From the NCBI RefSeq assembly GCF_029269745.1, contig NZ_JARJHT010000002.1, forward strand, positions 496,001 through 560,000: a DNA stretch of 64,000 bases. Reading direction: 5' to 3'. Each line of letters begins with the position of its first letter. Position 1 is the stretch's first letter. Source of the stretch: Polluticoccus soli (GTDB lineage Bacteria; Bacteroidota; Bacteroidia; Chitinophagales; Chitinophagaceae). Shown one piece after another: positions 1 to 8,187 of this stretch. A model generated the notes under the pieces. It worked only from the letters and a program-made list of their open reading frames with translations, ran no database searches and was not told the origin of the DNA. The position numbers and the translations under genes are program-made.

Positions 1-164
1 ATAAAGCCGGGGTTATCCACGCTCAAGAGGTGTGCCAAACTTATTGCTGAGCTCTATCTCATTAAATATCAAGCTGTTTTCTATGTTTTCAAATTTTAAG
101 GTGATATTTAGTTTTTTCTTAATGAATTTCAAGTTAAATTAGGGGTAACAAAATTTTTTCGAAC

Positions 165-449
165 ATGAGTGTAGACAAAGCAGCAGCTAGCAAGCAGTAC
201 GTACGGGACCTTGCAAATTCTCTTTCTAAGCACGGTTCAAAAAGAACTGTGGACCAACTTGCCGGTTATCTGAACAGGCGAGGGTTATTTTCTACTCATG
301 GTAAGCCTTATGATGGTTTACGAGGAACCTATACTTTAGTACGCGCTACTTACCAGTGGCTTAAAAAACAGGGATTATCTACCGAAGCCGACAGGGTAGC
401 TAGTTCCTTTATAAAGCCTGACGGTACGGTTGCACTTCACTTGCATTGA
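165..449 (+). CDS. Small orphan protein, recombinase-domain-like helical segment
   Basis: A 94-residue soluble protein with no signal peptide or membrane segment. Residues about 25-65 (TVDQLAGYLNRRGLFSTHGK) resemble the helix found in the 'recombinase' domain of large serine recombinases, where a similar LNxRGxxTxxGK stretch occurs. No catalytic resolvase domain is present, so it is at most an isolated DNA-binding-like fragment or a small stand-alone protein. It starts at ATG after an AT-rich leader and ends just before a strong hairpin terminator, which supports a real single-gene transcript. The function is unknown and the family link is only a resemblance. Confidence 0.6.
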   Translation: MSVDKAAASKQYVRDLANSLSKHGSKRTVDQLAGYLNRRGLFSTHGKPYDGLRGTYTLVRATYQWLKKQGLSTEADRVASSFIKPDGTVALHLH

Positions 450-478
450 CAAGTTCATTCATTTTAGTCTTTTTTTAT

Positions 479-515
479 AATACACGCTTCTTCACGGGAG
501 CGTGTATTTGTTTTT
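479..515 (+). terminator. Rho-independent terminator after the 94-residue gene
   Basis: The 10-bp stem AATACACGCT / AGCGTGTATT (479-488 with 499-508) has a 10-nt loop and is followed by TTGTTTTT. It lies 30 bp after the stop codon. Confidence 0.75.
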
Positions 516-806
516 CATGGATGGTAAAGGCATTTTGAGAAATTTGCAGAAAAGTTGTATATTTGTATGGTTAGAAGAAGCTGTTGGAGTGGATTGGTAA
601 GAGTGAAGAGAGAAAGGAAAATTTTGAAATATTTCCCAATCGACAACAGCTGAGCTGAGCGGACTTGTTGCCACCTTTAAAATGACCTCAATTCGGCAAC
701 AAACGGCAACAAATTTGTGCTGCTGGGTTAATCTATGAAATGTTTTAGACTGCCCTAATGACAACTGTTATTTTTCCCTCTTCATTTTACATTCTACCTT
801 TATCCC
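516..806. other. Intergenic region carrying a dispersed repeat copy
   Basis: This gap before the CDF gene has no convincing coding frame. It is AT-rich and holds one copy of the roughly 83-bp dispersed repeat (631-713). A minus-strand frame across it (492-764) overlaps the terminator and the repeat and was not accepted as a gene. Confidence 0.6.
631..713 (+). repeat. Dispersed intergenic repeat A, copy 1
   Basis: About 83 bp aligning with 24095-24180. The shared parts are the GCGGACTTGTTGCCAC region, a central CTTTTAAAA block, and the 3' end CGGCAACAAACGGCAACAAA. TTGTTGCC and GGCAACAA can pair across about 20 bp, so the unit can form a hairpin. A diverged reverse copy lies at 41349-41403. 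Confidence 0.75.
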
Positions 807-1784
807 GTGACGATACGCCTGCAGCGATATATAGCCATTCTTTCGGTAGTGCTTTTCCTGGCTAAACTGCTGGCCTGGTACCTTACCAATTCAGTAACTA
901 TTCTTACAGATGCGCTGGAAAGTACAGTGAATGTCATTGCCGGTTTTATTGGCCTCTACAGCGTCACACTGGCCGCTAAACCGCGGGATATGGATCATCC
1001 CTACGGACATGGCAAGATAGAGTTTGTATCGGCGGCTGTTGAAGGCTCGCTCATCTTCATTGCCGGGCTTATGATCATCTACCAGGCCATCGGGCAGATG
1101 ATACATCCCAAACCTCTTCAAAAGCTGGACATTGGTATCTACCTGACGGCTGCTACAGGTGTGGTAAACTTCCTGGTGGGCACATATGCTGTGTCTGTTG
1201 GAAAACAGAACCGGTCTTTGACCGTAGAGGCAGCGGGTAATCATTTGCGTACCGATGCTTATTCTACATTAGGTATAGTGATCGGTCTTGCACTCCTCCT
1301 GTTTACCGGCTGGCAATGGTTGGATAGTGCTGTAGCGGTGGGCTTTGCTATTATGATATTGGTGACCGGTTATAGACTTATGCGCAGGTCGATGGCGGGT
1401 ATTATGGATGAAGCTGACTCAGCCTTGCTGCAGCAAGTAGTTAAAGTAATGCAGGAAAACCGCAAAGCCCAATGGATAGATCTGCACAATCTGCGTGTTA
1501 TACTGTATGGTGATGTGATGCACATTGATGCACACATGACGCTGCCCTGGTACCACCAGGTGACAGATGCCGAGCGTGAGATACATGCAGTAGAAGAACT
1601 GATACAGACAACATTCGGCAACAGGGTGGAGGTATTCATTCATATAGACGCCTGCATGCCTTATCAGTGCAAACTATGTGCAGTGCCTGAATGTCCACAT
1701 CGCCATCATGGTTTAGAAAAGCCACTAGTGTGGACGGTTGATAATGTATTGGTGGATTCAAAACACGGGAAAGACACAGCCTAA
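807..1784 (+). CDS. Cation diffusion facilitator (CDF) family metal transporter
   Basis: A 325-residue inner-membrane antiporter predicted to export divalent metal ions (Zn, Fe or Mn; the metal is not resolvable). Several hydrophobic helices span about residues 8-210. TM2 carries TDALEST with Asp35, followed by the family hallmark HPYGHGK near residue 64. A later helix carries HLRTDAYS, matching the second metal site. The C-terminal cytoplasmic domain ends in an unusual Cys/His-rich tail (CKLCAVPECPHRHH), which may bind metal. The start is GTG, because the nearest upstream ATG (758) is out of frame. The 3' end overlaps the convergent RNase H gene by 4 nt. Confidence 0.9.
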   Translation: MTIRLQRYIAILSVVLFLAKLLAWYLTNSVTILTDALESTVNVIAGFIGLYSVTLAAKPRDMDHPYGHGKIEFVSAAVEGSLIFIAGLMIIYQAIGQMIHPKPLQKLDIGIYLTAATGVVNFLVGTYAVSVGKQNRSLTVEAAGNHLRTDAYSTLGIVIGLALLLFTGWQWLDSAVAVGFAIMILVTGYRLMRRSMAGIMDEADSALLQQVVKVMQENRKAQWIDLHNLRVILYGDVMHIDAHMTLPWYHQVTDAEREIHAVEELIQTTFGNRVEVFIHIDACMPYQCKLCAVPECPHRHHGLEKPLVWTVDNVLVDSKHGKDTA

Positions 1785-2257
1785 AGCATACCGCCGTTCT
1801 TTTCACGTTCATAGCCTTCATCTACCAGCCAGTGACGACTGTCGGCCGCGGCAGTGGCAAGTTGGTCACAACGGTTGTTCCATGGATTGTCGGCATGGCC
1901 TTTTACCCATACGAATTTGATGCGGTGGCGTTTGTAGTATAGGAGAAACTCCTTCCAAAGGTCCGGATTCTTTTTATCCTTAAAGCCTTTCTTTACCCAG
2001 TCGAATACCCAGCCTTTTTCTACCGAATTGACCACGTAACTCGAATCACTGTATATGACAATGTCAAGCCCATCTCTTGATAAAGCTTTCAACCCTTCAA
2101 CAACGGCCATTAGCTCCATGCGGTTGTTGGTGGTCAGTCTAAAACCTTGCGACAGTTCTTTGATCTTGCCTGCCCAGTTCAGTACTACGCCATATCCCCC
2201 CGGACCCGGGTTGCCGCGTGCAGCCCCATCAGTATAAATTATCAGTTGTGTCGACAT
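1781..2257 (-). CDS. rnhA: Ribonuclease HI
   Basis: Degrades the RNA strand of RNA-DNA hybrids. From the chosen ATG the protein has 158 residues, the usual length for bacterial RNase HI. All catalytic motifs are visible: TDGAARGNPGPGG (first Asp), NNRMEL (Glu), YSDSSYV (Asp), and KGHADNPWNNRCDQLA (His and the last Asp). A longer frame from 2311 would add 18 residues not typical of the family, so the internal ATG at 2257 is used. The TATTTTTG box at 2288-2295 on the same strand fits a Bacteroidota -7 element. The gene is divergent from mqnA, and the two 5' ends are very close. Confidence 0.93.
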   Translation of the reverse strand: MSTQLIIYTDGAARGNPGPGGYGVVLNWAGKIKELSQGFRLTTNNRMELMAVVEGLKALSRDGLDIVIYSDSSYVVNSVEKGWVFDWVKKGFKDKKNPDLWKEFLLYYKRHRIKFVWVKGHADNPWNNRCDQLATAAADSRHWLVDEGYEREKNGGML

Positions 2258-2274
2258 GAATAGTATGAACTGGC

Positions 2275-2295
2275 GTATCTTAGCCGCCAAAAATA
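2275..2295. promoter_or_regulatory. Back-to-back -7 boxes for rnhA and mqnA
   Basis: On the minus strand 2288-2295 reads TATTTTTG, an exact TAnnTTTG match in front of rnhA. On the plus strand 2275-2282 reads TATCTTAG, one base off the consensus, in front of mqnA. The predicted start points face away through each other, so the two transcripts would overlap at their 5' ends. No good -33 element was found for either, so this rests on the -7 boxes. Confidence 0.45.
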
Positions 2296-2300
2296 TAGCG

Positions 2301-3038
2301 TTGGGCGCCAAAATAAAAGTTGCAGCAGTAAGTTATTTGAATACAAAGCCTTTGTTGTATGGTATAGAGCGGAGTTCGGTGATGGATGATATTGAGTTGG
2401 TGTCTGACTATCCCGCCAAAATAGCAAAGAGCCTGCAGGATGGCGACGTTGATGTGGCCTTGCTTCCGGTAGCGGTAATACCCCAGATCACGAATGCACA
2501 CATCATATGCGACTACGGTATAGCAGCAGATGGCAACGTAGCCTCGGTAGCAATATTCAGCCAGGTGCCGATGGAAGAGATACAAACAGTGTATCTCGAC
2601 TATCAATCACGTACCTCGGTGAGGTTGGCCCAGCTACTGTTAGAAAAGTATTGGAAAAGGCAGGTAGAGTTCAAACCGGCAACGGAGAATTACATCGACT
2701 ATATCAACGGAACCACAGCTGGTGTCATCATTGGTGACAGGGCACTGAAGCAGCTGACCAATTTTGAATACATCTACGATCTCGCCACCGGGTGGAAAGA
2801 ATATACAGGATTACCATTCGTATTTGCTGCCTGGGTAGCTAATAAGGAGTTGCCGCAGGATTTTATAGACCGGTTTAACGAGGCAAATGCTGTAGGATTG
2901 GCGCATATTGACGACATAGTGGCCGAAATACCGTTCCCATATTACGACTTGCATAAATACTATACGGAGAATATCCACTATCGCCTGGATGGACGTAAGA
3001 GGGAAGGGCTGGAGGAATTCCTGTCCCTTATTCGATAG
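2301..3038 (+). CDS. mqnA: Chorismate dehydratase of the futalosine menaquinone pathway
   Basis: MqnA removes water from chorismate to give 3-enolpyruvylbenzoate, the first step of futalosine-dependent menaquinone synthesis. The protein has the periplasmic-binding-protein fold of the MqnA/MqnD family. The N-terminus IKVAAVSYLNTKPLLYG is the family signature, DVDVALLPVAV follows, and an acidic/aromatic stretch lies near the C-terminus. Homologues begin two to four residues before IKVAAVSYLNT, so the TTG at 2301 (245 residues) is preferred. The ATG at 2256 would overlap the rnhA start codon and lies upstream of the likely promoter. No other menaquinone gene is adjacent. Confidence 0.88.
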   Translation: MGAKIKVAAVSYLNTKPLLYGIERSSVMDDIELVSDYPAKIAKSLQDGDVDVALLPVAVIPQITNAHIICDYGIAADGNVASVAIFSQVPMEEIQTVYLDYQSRTSVRLAQLLLEKYWKRQVEFKPATENYIDYINGTTAGVIIGDRALKQLTNFEYIYDLATGWKEYTGLPFVFAAWVANKELPQDFIDRFNEANAVGLAHIDDIVAEIPFPYYDLHKYYTENIHYRLDGRKREGLEEFLSLIR

Positions 3039-3087
3039 GGTAATATGCGTATAGCCTGCGTAAATAGTGAAAGCGCTAAAGGCTTTC

Positions 3088-3095
3088 TATCTTTG
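3088..3095 (+). promoter_or_regulatory. Bacteroidota -7 promoter element for HMG-CoA lyase
   Basis: TATCTTTG matches the TAnnTTTG consensus exactly and lies 17 bp before the ATG at 3113. No clear TTTG -33 element is present at the expected spacing. Confidence 0.6.
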
Positions 3096-3112
3096 TAACT
3101 TATACCGATACT

Positions 3113-3970
3113 ATGCAAAAAAGCATAACACTGGTTGAATGTCCCCGCGACGCAATGCAAGGCTGGAAACAGTTCATTCCAACCGAACAAAAGGTCGCTT
3201 ATCTCAATGCATTGCTGCGCGTTGGTTTCGACGTGCTCGACTTTGGCTCTTTTGTATCACCCAAAGCCATACCGCAAATGGCGGATACCAAAGAGGTACT
3301 TCCACAGCTAAAGCTGAATGATAAGACTAAATTACTTGCCATCATCGCTAATACCCGCGGCGCTGAGGAAGCAGCTGTTTATGATGAGATAACATATCTG
3401 GGATTTCCATTCTCTATCTCTGAAACCTTCCAACTTCGGAACACCAACAAAACCATTGCTGAATCTTTAACCCAGGTAGAAGAGATACAAAACCTTTGTG
3501 TAAAGAATGGCAAGGAACTGGTGGTGTATATATCCATGGGATTCGGTAATCCTTATGGCGATGATTATAGTGCTGAAGTGGCCATCAAATGGGTTGGCCA
3601 ACTGGCGCAGCTAGGTATCAAAACCATCGCGATGGCGGATACTGTAGGTGTGGCAAAGCCCGATACGATAGAATATATCTTCAAACACTTGGTGCCTGAA
3701 TTCAGCGACGTCAATATAGGTGCGCATTTTCATTCTACCGCACGTACGTGGGAAGAGAAGATTCAAACAGCTTACGATAACAATTGTCTTCGGTTTGACA
3801 GCGCAATGAAAGGTATTGGTGGTTGCCCGATGGCAGACGATGAACTGGTAGGTAATATTGCTACCGAGAACATCGTGAACTGGGCTGAACGAAACAACAT
3901 CCCTTTAAGCCTTGACATGCAGGCCTTTAACGAAGCTCTGCTCATGGCGGCCAAAGTCTTTATTAAGTAA
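3113..3970 (+). CDS. Hydroxymethylglutaryl-CoA lyase
   Basis: Cleaves 3-hydroxy-3-methylglutaryl-CoA to acetyl-CoA and acetoacetate, the last step of leucine degradation. The 285-residue TIM barrel belongs to the DRE-TIM metallolyase family. It has ECPRDAMQG at residues 9-17 (catalytic Arg12 and metal Asp13), HFH at 205-207 (metal ligands) and GIGGCPMA with the catalytic Cys238 characteristic of HMG-CoA lyases. This Cys motif separates it from isopropylmalate and citramalate synthases. It is the first of three same-strand genes (lyase, panB, yggS-like) after its own promoter. Confidence 0.92.
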   Translation: MQKSITLVECPRDAMQGWKQFIPTEQKVAYLNALLRVGFDVLDFGSFVSPKAIPQMADTKEVLPQLKLNDKTKLLAIIANTRGAEEAAVYDEITYLGFPFSISETFQLRNTNKTIAESLTQVEEIQNLCVKNGKELVVYISMGFGNPYGDDYSAEVAIKWVGQLAQLGIKTIAMADTVGVAKPDTIEYIFKHLVPEFSDVNIGAHFHSTARTWEEKIQTAYDNNCLRFDSAMKGIGGCPMADDELVGNIATENIVNWAERNNIPLSLDMQAFNEALLMAAKVFIK

Positions 3971-3974
3971 TAGC

Positions 3975-3982
3975 TACATTTA
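3975..3982 (+). promoter_or_regulatory. Possible -7 element for panB
   Basis: TACATTTA differs from TAnnTTTG only in the last base. It sits 17 bp before the panB ATG, directly after the HMG-CoA lyase stop. No -33 element was found. Confidence 0.35.
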
Positions 3983-3999
3983 CATCCTTATAGTTTTCT

Positions 4000-4815
4000 A
4001 TGTCTACACATGGCGAAATAAAACGCGTAACCACTAACACGCTTCAGGGTATGAAGCAACGTGGCGAGAAGATCAGCATGCTTACTGCATACGACTTTTC
4101 TATGGCGCGGATATTTGATGACGCAGGTATCGATGTGCTGCTGGTAGGTGACTCAGCCTCTAACGTAATGGCCGGTCACGAGACCACACTTCCTATTACG
4201 CTCGACCAGATGATCTACCATGCGCAAAGCGTGGTGCGTGGTGCGGGCCGCAGTCTCATTATTGTCGACATGCCTTTTGGTAGTTACCAGGGCAATAGCA
4301 AGGAAGCGCTGAATTCTTCTATTCGTATTATGAAGGAGTCAGGTGCACATGCCATTAAGTTAGAAGGCGGTGAGGAAGTAGTAGAATCTATCAAACGTAT
4401 TGTGAGCGCAGGTGTACCCGTTATGGGCCACCTGGGTCTGACACCGCAGTCTATTTATAAGTTCGGTACTTATACGGTACGTGCTAAAGAAGAAGCCGAA
4501 GCTGAGAAACTGGTAGAGAACGCACGCTTGTTACAGGAAGCCGGTTGTTTCGCCATTGTTCTTGAGAAAATACCCGCGACCTTAGGTAAGCGCGTAGCTG
4601 AAGAGCTGAAGATACCTGTGATAGGTATAGGCGCTGGCAAACATGTAGACGGACAGGTGCTGGTAATGCACGATATGCTGGGCATCACCAAGGACTTTTC
4701 ACCCCGTTTCCTGCGCCGCTATTTGAATTTGTACGACGATATCAAGTCAGCTACAGCTAATTACATTAGCGATATAAAGAGCAAAGACTTTCCTAACGAC
4801 CAGGAACAATACTAG
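4000..4815 (+). CDS. panB: 3-methyl-2-oxobutanoate hydroxymethyltransferase
   Basis: PanB (ketopantoate hydroxymethyltransferase) adds a methylene-THF-derived hydroxymethyl group to alpha-ketoisovalerate, the first committed step of pantothenate and coenzyme A synthesis. At 271 residues it has the normal length. Visible family motifs include [38 protein letters not shown] (metal-binding Asp and substrate loop), [17 protein letters not shown] and [20 protein letters not shown]. It is followed after only 3 bp by the yggS-like gene, so the two are probably co-transcribed. Confidence 0.96.
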   Translation: MSTHGEIKRVTTNTLQGMKQRGEKISMLTAYDFSMARIFDDAGIDVLLVGDSASNVMAGHETTLPITLDQMIYHAQSVVRGAGRSLIIVDMPFGSYQGNSKEALNSSIRIMKESGAHAIKLEGGEEVVESIKRIVSAGVPVMGHLGLTPQSIYKFGTYTVRAKEEAEAEKLVENARLLQEAGCFAIVLEKIPATLGKRVAEELKIPVIGIGAGKHVDGQVLVMHDMLGITKDFSPRFLRRYLNLYDDIKSATANYISDIKSKDFPNDQEQY

Positions 4816-4818
4816 GCT

Positions 4819-5499
4819 ATGGTAAACGAAGCTGTCTGGAAAGAGATAACAGCCGAACTAAAGGAGAAGAACATTACACTGGTTGCAGTTTCTAAGACCA
4901 AACCGGTATCTGATATACAAGATTTGTATAACCTCGGTCAGCGCGACTTTGGTGAGAATTATGTGCAGGAACTGGTGGAAAAACAACCGCAATTACCTGC
5001 TGATGTTCAATGGCATTATATAGGCCACCTGCAGTCGAATAAGGTAAAATACATTGCCCCTTTTGTTCATCTCATTCATGCTGTTGATAGCTTTAAACTC
5101 TTACTTGAGATCAATAAGCAGGCAGCTAAGAACGATCGCGTAATTGATGTCCTGCTTCAAATGCATGTCGCCGAAGAGGAAACCAAATTCGGTTTGGATG
5201 AGAAAGAGCTTATAGAATTACTTGAATACTACACCGCGCAGAAAGACCAGCTCTCAAGCATCCGTGTCTGCGGACTGATGGGGATGGCAACTAATACCGA
5301 AGATGAATCTGTCGTACGATTGGAATACAAACGACTGCACAATACTTTCAATCACTTGAAGGACGTGTATTTCATCAACCAGCCGCAATTTAATACCTGC
5401 TCCATTGGCATGAGTAGTGATTATAAAATCGCGATGGAAGAGGGTAGCACCATGGTGCGCATTGGTAGTCTGCTGTTTGGCGCAAGACAATACAATTAG
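4819..5499 (+). CDS. YggS/PLPBP-type pyridoxal phosphate homeostasis protein
   Basis: A 226-residue member of the YggS/PROSC family, single-domain alanine-racemase-fold proteins that bind PLP and tune B6 and amino-acid pools without known catalysis. Visible motifs are LVAVSKTKPV with the PLP lysine near residue 26-28, GENYVQEL, WHYIGHLQSNKVK, GLMGMAT, and the C-terminal phosphate-binding stretches SIGMSSDYKIAMEEGSTMVRIGSLLFG (split across residues about 191-220). It lies 3 bp after panB. The stop overlaps the convergent MFS gene stop by 4 nt (TTAG). Confidence 0.93.
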   Translation: MVNEAVWKEITAELKEKNITLVAVSKTKPVSDIQDLYNLGQRDFGENYVQELVEKQPQLPADVQWHYIGHLQSNKVKYIAPFVHLIHAVDSFKLLLEINKQAAKNDRVIDVLLQMHVAEEETKFGLDEKELIELLEYYTAQKDQLSSIRVCGLMGMATNTEDESVVRLEYKRLHNTFNHLKDVYFINQPQFNTCSIGMSSDYKIAMEEGSTMVRIGSLLFGARQYN

Positions 5500-6728
5500 C
5501 CTTTCATTTCTGTGCTAACCATAGGCGTTGTTACACTACGCATTTGCAGCCATTTGAAGCCCAGTGCTGTGCCGATACCGATCGCGCCAATGATCCACCA
5601 CAAGGCGTTGAAGCCCGCATGTTCTGCTATTTGTGCGCCGGTTGCAGGTCCTAACACTTGAGCCGTTGCCCATGCGATGGTGTATAACCCCGCGTACTGT
5701 CCACGATTGTGGTTCGACGCACGGCTGATCCAATACGAATTCATAAAGGGCATGGAGAATATCTCGCCCATAGTACATAGCAGCATCGATGATATGGCTA
5801 GCAGTTCAGCACCGGGCAGAATATTGAAGACCAGGAATGAAGCCGACAGCAGCATAGTCCCACGGGTTATGTAATGCAGGTTGCTGCGCTTACCCTCCAG
5901 GTTGTGTACCAGCACCATCTCAAACAGCGCAATGAGTATACCATTCGCTGCCATTACGATGCCAATGTAGCTCTCAGGCAGGTGCAGTTCCTTCTTATAG
6001 AATACTGGCATGGTACTGAACAGCTGGAAGAAGCAGTAAGCGTACAGCATTGTAAGGACTATAAAAGTCAGGTAAGCCTTATCCTTATAGGCAGATTGGA
6101 CATCTGCCAACTTTACCGTTGGTGCATGGGCCGAAGCCTTATTCTTGGACGGTGCGAGGAAAAACCACAGTAGCAGTGCCGCCCCAATATTGGTAAAGCC
6201 GTCTATCCAGAACAGCAGCTCATAGCTCTTACCTGCTATAAAGCCACCCAGTGCTCCACCTACGGCCCAACCCAGGTTTATTGAAAGCCTGTTCAGAGAA
6301 TAAGACCTCGTTCGGTTCTCCTCTTTGCTATAATGTGCAATAGCTGCAGCATTGGCCGGACGAAAAGACTCGTTGACGATACTTAGCAGGAACGTGGTAA
6401 TGCAAATAGCTGAATAGCTATGCATCTGCCCCAGCAGCAAGAACATCAACCCACCGCCCAGCAGCGTAAACATCTGTATATAATAGAACCCGATCTTATC
6501 TGTAAGCTTGCCGCCAATGAAACCTCCGCATATCGATCCTACCCCCCAGATAGCGATTACCCAGCCCGCATCGCCAATGGTAAAGCCCAGGCTTTGCGTC
6601 AAGTACAGCGACATAAATGGAAAAACCATAGTGCCGCTACGGTTCACCAGCATTACAATACAAAGAAGCCAGGTAGATGGAGAAAGGCCGGAATATGCGT
6701 TTTTATATAGGTCGAGGACACGTTTCAT
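5496..6728 (-). CDS. Major facilitator superfamily transporter
   Basis: A 410-residue integral inner-membrane protein with about twelve hydrophobic helices. The cytoplasmic loop GGKLTDKIGFYYIQM between helices 2 and 3 corresponds to MFS motif A, and NRLSINLGWAVGGALGG matches motif C/helix 5 of drug:H+ antiporter-type members. A polar linker (SKNKASAHAPTVKLADVQ) separates the two six-helix halves. The substrate cannot be told; multidrug or small-molecule efflux is an inference from the family. It sits 58 bp downstream of the ABC ATPase gene on the same strand and may belong to the end of the envelope cluster. Confidence 0.88.
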   Translation of the reverse strand: MKRVLDLYKNAYSGLSPSTWLLCIVMLVNRSGTMVFPFMSLYLTQSLGFTIGDAGWVIAIWGVGSICGGFIGGKLTDKIGFYYIQMFTLLGGGLMFLLLGQMHSYSAICITTFLLSIVNESFRPANAAAIAHYSKEENRTRSYSLNRLSINLGWAVGGALGGFIAGKSYELLFWIDGFTNIGAALLLWFFLAPSKNKASAHAPTVKLADVQSAYKDKAYLTFIVLTMLYAYCFFQLFSTMPVFYKKELHLPESYIGIVMAANGILIALFEMVLVHNLEGKRSNLHYITRGTMLLSASFLVFNILPGAELLAISSMLLCTMGEIFSMPFMNSYWISRASNHNRGQYAGLYTIAWATAQVLGPATGAQIAEHAGFNALWWIIGAIGIGTALGFKWLQMRSVTTPMVSTEMKG

Positions 6729-6785
6729 GTGGTGCTGTAAAAGTAGAGCAAAGCCACATGCCGAAAAAATTAAAGATCGCCCGGT

Positions 6786-7403
6786 CTATTTGTAGTCCTC
6801 TATACTGATGTGTTCCTTACAGAAATAGTACTCCCTAACATCGTTCGAAGCCACAATAACCAGGCGGTTTTGCGCATAGGTTTCTATCCAGCTGCGGTAT
6901 TGATCAACACCTTGTTGATCCAGGTTAGAGCAGGGCTCATCTAACAGCAGGAGTGGAGTATCGGCGAAAATAGCTTGTGCCAGTTTTACACGCTGCTTCA
7001 TGCCGGACGAGTAATCACCAATTGGCTTATCGGCAGCTTGTTTTAACCCGGTGATCTCAATGATCTCTTTAACTGATAGATTATTCAGCGCTTTCTTAAA
7101 GCTGAAATGAAAGTCAAGAAACTCGGTCAGGGTAAGTTCTTCAACAATATCCATTCCGGGCGCGCAAAAGCTGACATATTCGAACAGCTTATTCTGCTCC
7201 AGTACTTTGCCGTTGTTAAGATGCTGTATTTTGCCTTTGGACGCTGCCTGCATACCTGCTATAATGCGCAACAGGGTAGACTTACCGCTTCCGTTGGGGC
7301 CAAGTATCGCATAAGCGCCGGGAGCCGCAAATTCGTGGCTGACCTCTTTAAAGATCCAGTGCCGTTGAAAACGTTTGCTTATGTGTTCAAGCGAGATCTT
7401 CAT
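6786..7403 (-). CDS. ABC transporter ATP-binding protein
   Basis: A 205-residue single-domain ATPase. It has Walker A GPNGSGKST near residue 36, signature YSSGMKQR near residue 130, Walker B LLLLDEP, and a D-loop. It is short and lacks an adjacent permease gene, so its partner must be encoded elsewhere or it serves a non-transport role. Its start overlaps the end of lpxA by 17 nt, so it is translated with the lipid A genes. A role in lipid or envelope transport is an inference from this position only. Confidence 0.88.
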   Translation of the reverse strand: MKISLEHISKRFQRHWIFKEVSHEFAAPGAYAILGPNGSGKSTLLRIIAGMQAASKGKIQHLNNGKVLEQNKLFEYVSFCAPGMDIVEELTLTEFLDFHFSFKKALNNLSVKEIIEITGLKQAADKPIGDYSSGMKQRVKLAQAIFADTPLLLLDEPCSNLDQQGVDQYRSWIETYAQNRLVIVASNDVREYYFCKEHISIEDYK

Positions 7404-8187
7404 TGAGCCTGCGGGAATAGCCCTTCATGATACCGCGACCAGTTTCACGGATGAATGCAATGATCTCATCGCGCTCGTCAGATACCGGTGTTTCGGTTTC
7501 AATAATGGCCAGCGCTTTGGAGATATTGTAACCGCGAACGAAGAGTATGCGGTAGATATCGAGGATGTGGTTGATCTTATCTATGGAGTAGCCACGACGT
7601 TTCAGGCCGACAGAGTTTACACCTACATACGACAATGGTTCGCGTGCTGCTTTTACGTAGGGAGGCACGTCTTTACGTACAAGTGAACCTCCGGTTACAA
7701 AAGCATGTGAACCTATGCGTACAAATTGTTGTACAGCGGTCAGACCTGCAAGTACCACGTTATCGCCAACAGTGATATGGCCTGCAAGTGTAGTGTTGTT
7801 AGAGAATATGCAATGATTGCCTATTTCGCAATCGTGCGCTATATGCGAATAAGCCATGATCAGGCAGTTGTTGCCTATCTGGGTCTTATTCCTGTCTACC
7901 GTACCGCGGTTAATGGTAACGCATTCGCGGATGGTAGTGTTATCTCCAATTATGGTCAGCGTTTCCTCGCCTTTATACTTCAGGTCTTGAGGAATAGCTG
8001 AGATCACCGAGCTCGGAAAAATGCGACAGTTCTTACCGATGCGTGCACCTTCCATGATCGTTACATTCGACCCGATCCATGACCCTTCGCCGATCTCCAC
8101 GTTCTTATGAATAGTCGTGAACGGATCGATCTTTACATTAGGGCCTATTTTAGCGTCGGGGTGTATGTATGTAAGAGGATGGATCAT
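7387..8187 (-). CDS. lpxA: Acyl-ACP--UDP-N-acetylglucosamine O-acyltransferase
   Basis: Transfers a 3-hydroxyacyl chain from ACP to the 3-OH of UDP-GlcNAc, the first step of lipid A synthesis. The 266-residue left-handed beta-helix is built from hexapeptide repeats over about residues 1-190, with the catalytic His in YSHIAHDCEIG and the family stretch GHCIFSNNTTLAGH. The C-terminal helical domain begins around NSVGLKRRGYS, a hallmark of LpxA. It overlaps the upstream lpxC-fabZ gene by 4 nt (ATGA) and the downstream ABC ATPase gene by 17 nt, indicating translational coupling. Confidence 0.96.
   Translation of the reverse strand: MIHPLTYIHPDAKIGPNVKIDPFTTIHKNVEIGEGSWIGSNVTIMEGARIGKNCRIFPSSVISAIPQDLKYKGEETLTIIGDNTTIRECVTINRGTVDRNKTQIGNNCLIMAYSHIAHDCEIGNHCIFSNNTTLAGHITVGDNVVLAGLTAVQQFVRIGSHAFVTGGSLVRKDVPPYVKAAREPLSYVGVNSVGLKRRGYSIDKINHILDIYRILFVRGYNISKALAIIETETPVSDERDEIIAFIRETGRGIMKGYSRRLNEDLA

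Noticed and set aside
492-764. 90-codon minus-strand frame between the 94-residue gene and the CDF gene
   Set aside because: It runs through a terminator hairpin and a dispersed repeat and has no domain or start signal.
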